Shown: one piece after another, positions 26,332 to 33,616 of the stretch
How positions within the stretch are numbered: the first letter of the stretch is position 1
Layout of the letters: each line of letters opens with the position of its first letter
NCBI GenBank assembly: GCA_905200545.1
Contig: CAJKKQ010000006.1
Coordinates: 62,001 to 126,000, forward strand
Direction of reading: 5' to 3'
DNA length: 64,000 nucleotides
Source: an uncultured Oscillibacter sp.
Lineage (GTDB): Bacteria; Bacillota; Clostridia; Oscillospirales; Oscillospiraceae
The notes under the pieces: generated by a model
What the model was told of the DNA's origin: nothing
Database searches by the model: none
Seen by the model: only the letters and a program-made list of their open reading frames with translations
Translations under genes and position numbers: made by a program

Positions 26332-27081
26332 TCAGAAAATAGGCAGGGATTTGACGATGATGCTGACGCCCCCCAGGATAAAGAGGACGATGGCCGCGGG
26401 CCGCAGCCGCTGGCCGTCCAGCCGCCGGGTCACCAGGGCACTGATGACCATGGCCGCAATGGCCGCCGGCAGGCTGCAGAGGCTGAAGAGCAGCACCTCC
26501 CGGGTGTAGATGCCCTCCGCCAGATACACCAGCAGCCGGAAGGCGTTCTCCCCGAAGAACAAACAGCACATGCTGCCCTTGAACTCTTCATAGTTGGAGG
26601 AGGCCCGCTCCAGATAGGCCACGATGAACATGTTGATGCCGAAAAGCCCCGCGCACATGCCCGAGAAGAAGGATACCGCCAGCATGACTCCCCGCCGGTC
26701 CTTCTTTTTGGAGCCGTCGGTCTTGCCGCGGGTGGCCATCTCCACGCCCAGGGCTACCACCACCACGCCCAGGCAGGTCTTGAGGACCCAGGGCATGGAG
26801 TATTGCAGCAGCAGCGTCCCGGGAATGACGCCCAGGAGATTGGCCCCCAGCAGCGCCGCGATCCTCCGCCACTGGAAGCTGCGGCGGTTTTTCCAGGTGA
26901 TCCAGGCGTTCACCGGACAGTCCAGCAGCAGCGTCCCCGGGGTGATGAGGACATTGTCCAGCCGCATGGACAAAAGGGGCCCGGAGATCAGGGGATTTCC
27001 AAAGCCGATGAGGCCCTTGATGGTGTAGGAGATCAGCTGCACCGCGAAGATGAATGCAATGATCCCCGGGGAAAATTCCAT
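26332..27081 (-). CDS. TSUP-family permease (second copy)
   Basis: 249-aa membrane protein of the TauE/SafE family with about eight helices. ISYTIKGLIGFGNPLISGPLLSM is the first family repeat and FFSGMCAGLFGINMFIVAYLERAS the second. It differs strongly from the TSUP protein at 19.5 kb. The start MEFS at 27081 is chosen because AAGGAGG lies 7 nt upstream; the earlier in-frame ATG would overlap that site. Co-transcribed with the VOC gene, so the pair may handle a related sulfur or carboxylate compound (inference). Confidence 0.87.
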   Translation of the reverse strand: MEFSPGIIAFIFAVQLISYTIKGLIGFGNPLISGPLLSMRLDNVLITPGTLLLDCPVNAWITWKNRRSFQWRRIAALLGANLLGVIPGTLLLQYSMPWVLKTCLGVVVVALGVEMATRGKTDGSKKKDRRGVMLAVSFFSGMCAGLFGINMFIVAYLERASSNYEEFKGSMCCLFFGENAFRLLVYLAEGIYTREVLLFSLCSLPAAIAAMVISALVTRRLDGQRLRPAAIVLFILGGVSIIVKSLPIF

Positions 27082-27162
27082 GGCCATCCCTCCTTCGGCC
27101 ACCATCATACCACACAAGCGGGAAAAACAGGAGGATTTTTTGAAAAATCATGGATTTTTTCC

Positions 27163-27190
27163 TTGACATTTGCGCTCCATCCTATATAAT
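27163..27190 (+). promoter_or_regulatory. Promoter of the rpsF-ssb-rpsR operon
   Basis: Perfect TTGACA (27163-27168) and perfect TATAAT (27185-27190) with a 16-bp spacer, the strongest promoter seen in the window. Confidence 0.85.
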
Positions 27191-27194
27191 AATA

Positions 27195-27240
27195 AGGCTC
27201 GCAGTCTGCGGGCATATCCTTGCTCTCATGCAATATGAGG
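27195..27240 (+). promoter_or_regulatory. Structured leader of rpsF (possible S6:S18 binding site)
   Basis: The leader holds two small stems: CGCA/TGCG near 27200-27211, and CTCAT (27225-27229) / ATGAG (27235-27239) with loop GCAAT. In other Firmicutes the rpsF leader binds the S6:S18 complex for feedback control. I cannot confirm the consensus here. Confidence 0.4.
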
Positions 27241-27267
27241 GCCATTTGTCCAAAAGGAGGTGCAAAC

Positions 27268-27564
27268 ATGGCAAAGGTTTCTGCCAATTACGAGGTCGTG
27301 TATATCATCGACCCTGCACAGGGTGAGGAGGGTATCGCCGCTCTGGTGAACAACTTCAAGACCCTGGCTGAGCAGAATGGTTCCGCTGTGGAGGTTGAAG
27401 AGTGGGGCAGCCGCAAGCTGGCCTATCCCATCAACTACAAGAACGAAGGCTATTACGTTCTCATGAGCTTCACCAGCGCGCCCGAGTTCCCCCGTGAGCT
27501 GGACCGCAAGCTGCGCATTGCGGACGGCATCATGCGTTCTCTCATCGTCTGCAAGGGCGAATAA
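27268..27564 (+). CDS. rpsF: 30S ribosomal protein S6
   Basis: 98-aa ribosomal protein that pairs with S18 on the 30S platform. NYEVVYIIDPAQGEEGIAALV, EEWGSRKLAYPINYKNEGYYVLMSF and the C-terminal RIADGIMRSLIV are diagnostic. The start at 27268 follows AAGGAGG by 7 nt; an in-frame ATG 48 nt earlier lies in the leader hairpin and is rejected. First gene of rpsF-ssb-rpsR, an order conserved in Firmicutes. Confidence 0.97.
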   Translation: MAKVSANYEVVYIIDPAQGEEGIAALVNNFKTLAEQNGSAVEVEEWGSRKLAYPINYKNEGYYVLMSFTSAPEFPRELDRKLRIADGIMRSLIVCKGE

Positions 27565-27580
27565 GGGGGGCGTTGAGGAA

Positions 27581-28048
27581 ATGCTCAACAAAATCATCAT
27601 TATGGGTCGTCTGACCCGGGATCCCGAGCTGCGCCGCACCGGAAGCGGCACCGCCGTCACGTCCTTCTCCCTGGCCGTGGACCGGGACTTCAAGTCCCAG
27701 AGCGGCGAAAAGGAGACGGATTTCATCGACGTGGTGGCCTGGCGCTCCACTGCTGAGTTCGTCAGCAAATACTTCACCAAGGGCCGCATGGCCGTGGTGG
27801 AGGGGCGGCTGCAGATCCGCGACTGGACCGACAAGGACGGCGGCAAGCGCCGCAGTGCCGAGGTGGTGGCGGACAACGTCTACTTCGGGGATTCCAAACG
27901 GGACGGTGCCGGCGATTACGGTGCCCCCGCCTACGGTGCGCCCTCCGGCGGCTACCGCTCCGCTCCTGCGGGCGGCCCGGCCCCCGTGTCCGACGGACGC
28001 TCCGCCTTCGCCGAGATCGGCGAAGAAGACGGCGAACTGCCGTTTTGA
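27581..28048 (+). CDS. ssb: Single-stranded DNA-binding protein
   Basis: 155-aa SSB. An N-terminal OB fold (MLNKIIIMGRLTRDPELRRTGSGTAVTSFSLAVDR...FIDVVAWRSTAEFVSKYFTKGRMAVVEGRLQ) binds DNA as a tetramer. A Gly/Ala/Pro-rich linker follows, then the acidic tip GEEDGELPF, which recruits replication and repair proteins. Middle gene of the S6-SSB-S18 operon, with 16 nt after rpsF and 24 nt before rpsR. Confidence 0.96.
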   Translation: MLNKIIIMGRLTRDPELRRTGSGTAVTSFSLAVDRDFKSQSGEKETDFIDVVAWRSTAEFVSKYFTKGRMAVVEGRLQIRDWTDKDGGKRRSAEVVADNVYFGDSKRDGAGDYGAPAYGAPSGGYRSAPAGGPAPVSDGRSAFAEIGEEDGELPF

Positions 28049-28072
28049 TTTTGATAAAGGAGGAACCATTTC

Positions 28073-28324
28073 ATGGCTTTTGATCGTGAAGCGAGACCCG
28101 CTCGCCCCATGCGCGGCAAGCGTCGTAAGGTCTGCCAGTTCTGCGCGGAAAAGTGCGAGTCCATCGATTACAAGGATGCCGCCAAGCTGCGCCGCTTTGT
28201 TTCCGAGCGTTCCAAGATTCTGCCCCGCAGAACCACCGGCACCTGCGCCATGCATCAGCGTCAGCTGACCGAGGCCATCAAGCGTGCCCGTCAGATCGCT
28301 CTGCTGCCCTACGTCACCGACTAA
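28073..28324 (+). CDS. rpsR: 30S ribosomal protein S18
   Basis: 83-aa ribosomal protein, partner of S6. [63 protein letters not shown] is classic S18. It keeps the four-Cys zinc type (CxxC...C...C), so this is the zinc-containing (C+) form. AAAGGAGG precedes the ATG. Followed directly by a strong terminator that closes the operon. Confidence 0.97.
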   Translation: MAFDREARPARPMRGKRRKVCQFCAEKCESIDYKDAAKLRRFVSERSKILPRRTTGTCAMHQRQLTEAIKRARQIALLPYVTD

Positions 28325-28345
28325 TCAGGCAGTTCATGGCATGTG

Positions 28346-28379
28346 AAACCACCCCGTCCGCAGGACGGGGTGGTTTTTT
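28346..28379 (+). terminator. Terminator of rpsF-ssb-rpsR
   Basis: 14-bp stem AAACCACCCCGTCC / GGACGGGGTGGTTT with loop GCA, followed by more T. Confidence 0.92.
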
Positions 28380-28510
28380 GCGTCCCGGAGGCTAAAACAG
28401 CCCCCCTGCAACCGGAGGTTGCGGACTTGCTGCACAGATGGGCTTCCCTTTTTTGCCGGGATAGGTTACCATACAGGTAGAAACAGCAAGGAAAGGGGGC
28501 CTGGCTGGGG

Positions 28511-29344
28511 ATGAAAAAGAAACGCTTTGCCGCCCTTCTGGCAGCGGCGGCGCTGGTGGGCTGCCTGGGGGCTGCCTGCCTCCTGGAGAGTCGGGCGCCG
28601 GATGTCCTTCTGGCCCCTGAGACCGCCCGGGACATCTTTTCCCGGTATGAGGAGGAGCTGCAGTACATCGCGCAGACCTACGGGGTAACCGTCACGGCGT
28701 TTACGGAGGAGACCAACGGCCTCTTGCAGCAGGCGGCCATGGACCAGTACCATACGGACCGATTCGCAGGCCTTTCCCGCCTGGTGACGGAGCTCACCAT
28801 CGCCTGGAAAAACCAGGAGGCTGATCTTCCCCCGGACAACACCGCCGCCCAGCGGGAGACGGCGTATGAGGCGGCGGCGGACTTTGGCCCCATTACGGGA
28901 ACCATATGGAAGGAAGTGCCCGTGGGGGCCACCGTGGAGGAAACGGTGAAAAAAACCATCGGGATCTCCCTGCCGGAACCCATTGAGGAACTGCTCCATT
29001 CTGACGGGTGGGGCACGTCCACCGAATTCAGCCGGACCCTGGCCGGGCCGAAAGACGGCACGGAGCTCTCCAATGGGAAAAGAGCTACCCACACCATCGG
29101 CGTGGACGTCCGGTTCGGGGTCATTGCCCGGCGCACGGAAACCGCCTATGACATCTGGACAGGGACCTGGCGGGAGAACAGCGAAGAGGTGGTCTGCAAT
29201 GAGGCCTGGGGGTTCTACACCATCCTGGGGCTGCTGAACACGCCCATGTATGTGCAGCGGGGCTCCGACGGAGTAACGGTGCGCTGCGACAACTATCTCG
29301 TCTTTCAGAAAAAACTGGAGGAAGATCCCAGGCAGTTTATCTGA
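28511..29344 (+). CDS. Hypothetical secreted or lipoprotein
   Basis: 277-aa protein with a basic N-terminus, hydrophobic signal segment and a possible lipobox at LVGC (Cys18). The mature part has no motif I know. It ends with a region rich in aromatic residues (EAWGFYTILGLLNTPMYVQRG). The ribosome site is poor, with AAAGGGGG 11 nt away. It stands alone between the rpsR terminator and a convergent terminator. Confidence 0.75.
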   Translation: MKKKRFAALLAAAALVGCLGAACLLESRAPDVLLAPETARDIFSRYEEELQYIAQTYGVTVTAFTEETNGLLQQAAMDQYHTDRFAGLSRLVTELTIAWKNQEADLPPDNTAAQRETAYEAAADFGPITGTIWKEVPVGATVEETVKKTIGISLPEPIEELLHSDGWGTSTEFSRTLAGPKDGTELSNGKRATHTIGVDVRFGVIARRTETAYDIWTGTWRENSEEVVCNEAWGFYTILGLLNTPMYVQRGSDGVTVRCDNYLVFQKKLEEDPRQFI

Positions 29345-29382
29345 CGGGCGGCGATTTTCCCTGCCTCTATCAAAACCATGAT

Positions 29383-29422
29383 AAGCCTCCCGCCCTGTGG
29401 AAAACAGGGCGGGAGGCTTTTT
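29383..29422. terminator. Bidirectional terminator between the hypothetical gene and spoIIP
   Basis: 16-bp perfect stem beginning AAGCCTCCCGCC (29383-29398) with its complement at 29404-29419, loop GGAAA, T5 tail and A-run on the other side. Confidence 0.9.
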
Positions 29423-29449
29423 CCGGGAGCTGCAGGCCGGGCCGCTTCC

Positions 29450-30610
29450 CTACTTGCTGCGGCCCTCCAGCACCTCCACCATCTTCTGGGCAAAGAGCCG
29501 CCCCGCCAGCTCTGCCTCGTCCGGGGAGTTTCCGGCGGCCCCCACCTCCACCAGCAGCGACCCGGTGGTGGCGTGCTGGTTGTAGCGGGAGTTGCGCAGC
29601 AGCACCGGCCGCATCAGCGTGGGATACTGCTGGAGGATGGTGTCCTGCAGGGCTACCGCCAGCTTCAGATTCTCCTTCCAGTTGGGGTGGCTGAGGCCGC
29701 CGCCGTCGCTGCCTACCACCAGCGTCAGCTGGGCAGCGGTGCCCTCCTCCACGGCGGAGACCACCTTGTACTGGTTGCCGTCGGCGTCCTCAATGGCGTC
29801 CCGGTGGACATCCAGAATGAAGCGGATGGAGGGATACTGGGCAAGATAGCTCTGGATGGCCGCCAGGGAGCGGTCATAGGCCTCGTTGTAGGAGGGGTAG
29901 TCGTAGAGGGTCCGGTCGTGGAGCACGGAGATCCCCGCCGCGCTGAACACCTCTGCCATGGCGTCCCCCACCCCCACCACATTGTAGCGGGAGTCGGTGG
30001 TGCGCAGATTTCCGGACCAGACCACCTCCTCCCCGGCGGGCGGCGTGTAGCCCTCGCTGCCGTGGGAGTGGAGGATCAGGATCTGGGGCCCCTCCCCGCT
30101 CATCTCCGCGTCGAAGGTCTCCGTCAGCTCCTGGGGATCCAGGGTATAGTCCGTGGAGTTGCTGATGTACACCCGGCCGCAGACGGTGTAGCCGCTGGGA
30201 TCCGTGGGCACCAGGGTCCGGGCGGGAATGCCGTTGTCGGTGTGGCTCTCTGCCTGGAGGGGGGTCTCCTCCACCGGCTCCGTGACAGTGCCCTCCTCCG
30301 GGGGCTCCTGTGTGGCGGTCTCCTCCCGGTCCGCCGACCACAGCTCTGCCACCGCCGGGCGGGCGGAGAGCAGCAGGGGCGACTCCCCGATGGCCAGTAC
30401 TGTGGCAGCGGAGAGGCCGTCCCGGGCCCACAGGTCCCCCAGTTCCCACCGCAGCACCCCCATGGGTACCGCCTTCCACAACGCCGCCGCCGCGTCGGAG
30501 ACAGTGGCGCTGCCCGCGGTGACTGCCACGGCCCAGAGCACCCCCACCGCCAGCACGGCGGCGGTGAGCCGCCGCCCGATCCGGCGCAGCAGATCCATCT
30601 TTCGTTTCAT
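29450..30610 (-). CDS. spoIIP: Stage II sporulation protein P (peptidoglycan amidase/endopeptidase)
   Basis: 386-aa exported enzyme of the mother cell that thins septal peptidoglycan during engulfment, with SpoIID and SpoIIM. An N-terminal signal anchor (LTAAVLAVGVLWAVAVTAG) is followed by a linker rich in Glu/Pro, then the catalytic amidase domain. The zinc ligands are in ILILHSHGSEGY and FILDVHRDA, with the catalytic Glu in LLVEVGAAGNSPDEA. The ribosome site is GAGG-like and close to ATG. A sigma-E-like promoter lies just upstream. Gene apparently monocistronic here, away from gpr. Confidence 0.93.
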   Translation of the reverse strand: MKRKMDLLRRIGRRLTAAVLAVGVLWAVAVTAGSATVSDAAAALWKAVPMGVLRWELGDLWARDGLSAATVLAIGESPLLLSARPAVAELWSADREETATQEPPEEGTVTEPVEETPLQAESHTDNGIPARTLVPTDPSGYTVCGRVYISNSTDYTLDPQELTETFDAEMSGEGPQILILHSHGSEGYTPPAGEEVVWSGNLRTTDSRYNVVGVGDAMAEVFSAAGISVLHDRTLYDYPSYNEAYDRSLAAIQSYLAQYPSIRFILDVHRDAIEDADGNQYKVVSAVEEGTAAQLTLVVGSDGGGLSHPNWKENLKLAVALQDTILQQYPTLMRPVLLRNSRYNQHATTGSLLVEVGAAGNSPDEAELAGRLFAQKMVEVLEGRSK

Positions 30611-30629
30611 ACGCCCTCACCTCTGGGAC

Positions 30630-30658
30630 AACCTATGATGGTGGGGGCGGAAATATGC
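30630..30658 (-). promoter_or_regulatory. Sigma-E-like sporulation promoter of spoIIP
   Basis: Minus-strand GCATATT (30652-30658), a full match to the sigma-E -35 KMATATT, is followed after 14 bp by CATAGGTT (30630-30637), which keeps CATA and the final T of CATACANT. Its position is right for spoIIP. Confidence 0.55.
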
Positions 30659-30715
30659 GGTTCCGGGGCAAAAAATCCCGCGCCCGAAAGGGCGCGGGAG
30701 GGGATATACCGAAGG

Positions 30716-31387
30716 TTAGGGGATCTTTTCAGGAAAGGCAATGATTTTCTTTAAATATTGGAAAAACAAGAGGTAATATATGCCGTATACAGCCGCCATG
30801 AATATTGTGGCCAGCCAGTTTGCGGCGGCCAGGCCCAGGACAGCATCCCAGCAGTCGCCGGGCGGTACTTCCGACAAAAGAAAATAGGAGGCCATAATGA
30901 GGAGCGGCGCTGCCAGCCAACTGCCGGAGATGATATATCCCCGGAAAAACCGGGTGGTATTGAAAAAGCCGGTGCCGTCTTCCAGATCCTGAATCCAGTG
31001 TTCCCATTCTATGGATTTCCAGCCTCCCGGCCCTTGGGGTACCAGCGCATTGATCTTGTTTTCCAGACACTTGGTATAGCAGCCGAACCGGGTCCGGCGG
31101 TAGATCAGATCAATCCAGAGAAGTCCCAGAAACATCACCAGGCACGGCAGGGCCAAAAAGAAAAAGAAAATTTCGATATTCTTGGGGATTGCCGCGGAAA
31201 ATGTAGCCGCGGCGGCAATCAGGGCTGCCAGAGCGGAGAAAGAGATCATCGCCAGCTCAATCTGATGGGTTTCATTGTGCTGCGCCTCAGCACGCAGGGT
31301 GGTATACTCCGTCAGAAGGACTTGCAGGAGTTCCTTGTGCTGCTGCTCCGTAAGCTCTACCGGCGGGGCGGGTGAAGGTGAAGACAT
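30716..31387 (-). CDS. Hypothetical four-helix membrane protein
   Basis: 223-aa protein: a soluble N-terminal helix (ELTEQQHKELLQVLLTEYTTLRAEAQHNETHQ), two close transmembrane helices (~43-65 and ~72-95), a cytoplasmic middle part (IYRRTRFGCYTKCLENKINAL...GWKSIEWEHWI) and two more helices (~150-170, ~184-212). I do not recognise the family. The helix-plus-2TM start is reminiscent of SLATT-type effector membrane proteins, but this is weak. AAGGAGG lies 7 nt before the ATG at 31387. Lower GC and more AT-rich codons than its neighbours hint at acquisition. Confidence 0.72.
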   Translation of the reverse strand: MSSPSPAPPVELTEQQHKELLQVLLTEYTTLRAEAQHNETHQIELAMISFSALAALIAAAATFSAAIPKNIEIFFFFLALPCLVMFLGLLWIDLIYRRTRFGCYTKCLENKINALVPQGPGGWKSIEWEHWIQDLEDGTGFFNTTRFFRGYIISGSWLAAPLLIMASYFLLSEVPPGDCWDAVLGLAAANWLATIFMAAVYGIYYLLFFQYLKKIIAFPEKIP

Positions 31388-31470
31388 GGGGCGGCCTCCT
31401 TCCGTGCAGGATTGTCTCCTAAAATTATACAAAAACTTCCATGAAAGAACAACCGTTTTTTCCCAATTCA

Positions 31471-31512
31471 AAAACAAGACCCGCTCTGCCTTTTGAGGAG
31501 AGCGGGTCTTAT
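31471..31512 (-). terminator. Terminator of thiW-thiM
   Basis: 12-bp stem AAGACCCGCTCT (31476-31487) / AGAGCGGGTCTT (31499-31510), 11-nt loop. On the minus strand it is followed by a T-rich run. Confidence 0.8.
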
Positions 31513-31545
31513 AAAAATATTCAAAAAGGGATTCTGCCTGGGGTT

Positions 31546-32358
31546 TTACGGCAGATCCACCTGCTCCGCCTGGGCCAGAGATGCGCACCGCTCCGGGGTC
31601 AGGGTGCCGGCGGCGTCCAGCAGCGCCGTGTGGAAGCTGCCGGGGCCCCGTCCGGCGGCTGCTGTCTCTGCCTGCCGGGAGCAGGCCTTCCAGAAAGCGG
31701 AGGCTGTGAGGGCGGCGGTGAGAGGGTCGGGAGCCACGGCGGCAAAGGCGCCGCAGAGCACCGAGAGCATGCATCCCGTCCCGGTGAGGCGGGACATGAG
31801 GTCGCTGCCCCCGCCCACCTGCCAGGCGGTGACGCCGTCCGTAATGAGATCCTGGGGGCCGGAGAGCAGAACCACGCATTGGCGCTGCCGGGCCAGGTTC
31901 ACGGCGGCGGCCAGACGATCCGCCGGTGCGGCGGGCAGGGGGCTGTCCACCCCCACCTCCCGGCTGGCCTGGTGGAGCAGTGCCTGGGCCTCTCCCAAAT
32001 TCACCCGCAAAATGGCCGGAGGAAACAGCCGGATGATCTCCTCCACCCGCTCCAGCCGCCAGGGGTTGCCCCCCACACCCACCGGATCCAGCACCGTGGG
32101 CTGTTTGGCGGCGGAGCAGGCCTTGGCGCACAGGAGGCAGGCGTCGAACCGGGCCTGGTCCGGTGTGCCGGTGTTGAGCACCGTGGCGGCGCTGGCGGCG
32201 GTGATGGTGGCCATCTCCTCCGGGGCCTGGGCCATGATGGGGCTGGCGCCCACCGCCAGCACCAGGTTGGCGCAGTCGTTGGCGGAGACGATGTTGGAGA
32301 TGCAGTGGATCAGGGGACGCGTGCGCGCCACCCGGTCAAGGATGGAAAAATCCAGCAT
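31546..32358 (-). CDS. thiM: Hydroxyethylthiazole kinase
   Basis: 270-aa ribokinase-fold enzyme that phosphorylates 4-methyl-5-(2-hydroxyethyl)thiazole, the salvage route to the thiazole half of thiamine. Signatures: PLIHCISNIVSANDCANLVLAVGASPIMA at the N-terminus, PTVLDPVGVGG, and the catalytic Cys region LTGTGCMLSVLCGAFAAV. GGAGG lies 6 nt upstream of the ATG. It is 23 nt after thiW, so the two form an operon under a TPP riboswitch. Its product is joined to HMP-PP by ThiE, encoded divergently. Confidence 0.96.
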   Translation of the reverse strand: MLDFSILDRVARTRPLIHCISNIVSANDCANLVLAVGASPIMAQAPEEMATITAASAATVLNTGTPDQARFDACLLCAKACSAAKQPTVLDPVGVGGNPWRLERVEEIIRLFPPAILRVNLGEAQALLHQASREVGVDSPLPAAPADRLAAAVNLARQRQCVVLLSGPQDLITDGVTAWQVGGGSDLMSRLTGTGCMLSVLCGAFAAVAPDPLTAALTASAFWKACSRQAETAAAGRGPGSFHTALLDAAGTLTPERCASLAQAEQVDLP

Positions 32359-32381
32359 GGAAAACCTCCGGAATCAAGTTC

Positions 32382-32900
32382 TCAGTGCTGCAAAGAGGCC
32401 TGCATGGTGCGCAGGGCGCCGCTCTTCTTCAGGGCTCCCACCAGCACGCCGGCGATGATGGATCCGCCCACCGTGGATACCAGGAAGGGCACCACATAGG
32501 CGGTGTAGCCGATGCTACCGGCCACCACGCCCATAAAGGCAATGGCAATGGGATAGGACAGCAGCCCTCCGATAATGCCGGTGCCGAAGACCTCGGCGCA
32601 GAGAGTGGCAGGCAGGTTCTGGGTTTTCTTGTACATCAGGCCGCACAGCAGGGCGCCGCACATGCTGCCCGGAAAGGCCAGCAGGCTCCCCAGGCCCAGG
32701 AGGTTGCGCAGGACGCTGGCCACAAAGGCGGCGGCCAGGCCGTACCCCGGCCCCAGAAACACGGCGCACAGGATATTCACCATGTGCTGCACAGGAGCGC
32801 ACTTGCTGGAGAACACCGGGAAAGAGAACATGCTGCCCACCACGGCCACGGCACACAGCATACCCGTCAGGGCCAGTTTCTTGACAAAACTGTGATTCAT
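32382..32900 (-). CDS. thiW: ThiW, energy-coupling-factor S component for thiazole uptake
   Basis: 172-aa membrane protein with about five or six helices. KLALTGMLCAVAVVGSMFSFPVFSSKCAPVQHMVNILCAVFLGP and LASFPGSMCGAL-like segments match ThiW, the substrate-binding S subunit thought to bring in hydroxyethylthiazole with a shared ECF energising module. The reading frame stays open far upstream, but AAAGGAG 9 nt before 32900 and family length fix this start. First gene after the left TPP riboswitch, and coupled with thiM. Confidence 0.93.
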   Translation of the reverse strand: MNHSFVKKLALTGMLCAVAVVGSMFSFPVFSSKCAPVQHMVNILCAVFLGPGYGLAAAFVASVLRNLLGLGSLLAFPGSMCGALLCGLMYKKTQNLPATLCAEVFGTGIIGGLLSYPIAIAFMGVVAGSIGYTAYVVPFLVSTVGGSIIAGVLVGALKKSGALRTMQASLQH

Positions 32901-33176
32901 ATAATTCGACTCCTTTGAAAAATGAGTGGCAGGGAGAAAACGAAAGACGCGCAGCGTTTTCCCCTTGCATGGCAAGGCGCAGACGGCCGCGCCGCCTGCT
33001 GTGGAAACTTCGGTCGAGGCTCCCTGGCCTCCTCTCACGCCGGAACACGGCTTCCCATCGCTGCGTTTTCGGCCCGGACACAGGGCGCTCCCCCTCTGTC
33101 CGCTCCCGGTTTCCCGGGACGCCGCTCTCTTCTCCCGCAACACGTCCTTTCCCATCAAAGTCATCATTTTGGCATC

Positions 33177-33206
33177 AAAAAAACCGCAGGACACAGGGCC
33201 CGCGGC
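33177..33206 (-). terminator. Riboswitch-associated terminator in the thiW leader
   Basis: Minus-strand CCGC(G)GG ... CC(T)GCGG with a T7 tail, 10-40 nt after the TPP aptamer. The stem has one mismatch. It is placed to give TPP-dependent premature termination. Confidence 0.6.
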
Positions 33207-33217
33207 GAAGCTCCGAT

Positions 33218-33306
33218 GTCACTTCCTGTATCGGCATTGCCCGTATCAGGTTCGGAGGGTCGAAGCGGGACGCTTCCTCTCAGCCTTGCGGCTCCCCTGT
33301 GGTTTT
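33218..33306 (-). ncRNA. TPP riboswitch controlling thiW-thiM
   Basis: On the minus strand the leader shows the thi-box core: ACAGGGGAGCC, GGCTGAGAGG, CGACCCT, then GAACCTGATACGGGCAATGC and CAGGAAGTGA. These are the conserved pyrimidine-sensing and pyrophosphate-sensing loops. A promoter lies just upstream and a terminator just downstream. About 320 nt of leader remain before the thiW start. Confidence 0.93.
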
Positions 33307-33313
33307 CGGCCTC

Positions 33314-33343
33314 ATTCTACATCCCCCGCCGGGGACGTGTCAA
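33314..33343 (-). promoter_or_regulatory. Promoter of thiW-thiM
   Basis: Minus-strand TTGACA (33338-33343), 18 bp, TAGAAT (33314-33319), ending a few bases before the TPP aptamer. Confidence 0.8.
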
Positions 33344-33375
33344 GGACCTTTTTGTGAAAAAATCCGCAAACCCTC

Positions 33376-33404
33376 TTGCAATGGCGGAGCCGGGGGAGTA
33401 AAAT
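33376..33404 (+). promoter_or_regulatory. Promoter of thiE-thiD-thiT-tenA-cytX
   Basis: TTGCAA (33376-33381), 17 bp, TAAAAT (33399-33404). It is back to back with the thiW promoter; the -35 boxes are 32 bp apart. Confidence 0.75.
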
Positions 33405-33410
33405 AACGGC

Positions 33411-33510
33411 AACTGAACAACGGGGAGTCCGTGTTGACGGGCTGAGAGTAAGCCGGAAAGGCTTTGACCCATGACCTGATTTGGATCATGCCAACGTAGG
33501 GAAATCATAA
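33411..33510 (+). ncRNA. TPP riboswitch controlling thiE and downstream genes
   Basis: Thi-box core on the plus strand: ACGGGGAGTCC, GGGCTGAGAG, TTGACCCATGACCTGAT, TTGGATCATGCCAACGTAGG. It begins right after the promoter and is followed 10 nt later by a perfect 8-bp terminator. The arrangement is ordinary TPP-controlled attenuation. Confidence 0.95.
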
Positions 33511-33519
33511 GGCAGTTTG

Positions 33520-33558
33520 CCGCGGACCACCGAATTTGGCGAGTCCGCGGATTTTTTT
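33520..33558 (+). terminator. Riboswitch-associated terminator in the thiE leader
   Basis: CCGCGGAC (33520-33527) / GTCCGCGG (33543-33550) followed by A and T7. It ends 58 nt before thiE. Confidence 0.88.
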
Positions 33559-33616
33559 GTAGAAAATGCAGCGGCAGATCCGGCAAAAGGGCCGGATGCG
33601 CGGGAAAGGAACATCT

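Noticed and set aside
32901..33194. N-terminal extension of thiW toward the riboswitch
   Set aside because: The frame stays open, but the extension is Arg/Gly/Ser-rich, overlaps the leader and lacks a ribosome site. AAAGGAG before 32900 gives a normal ThiW.
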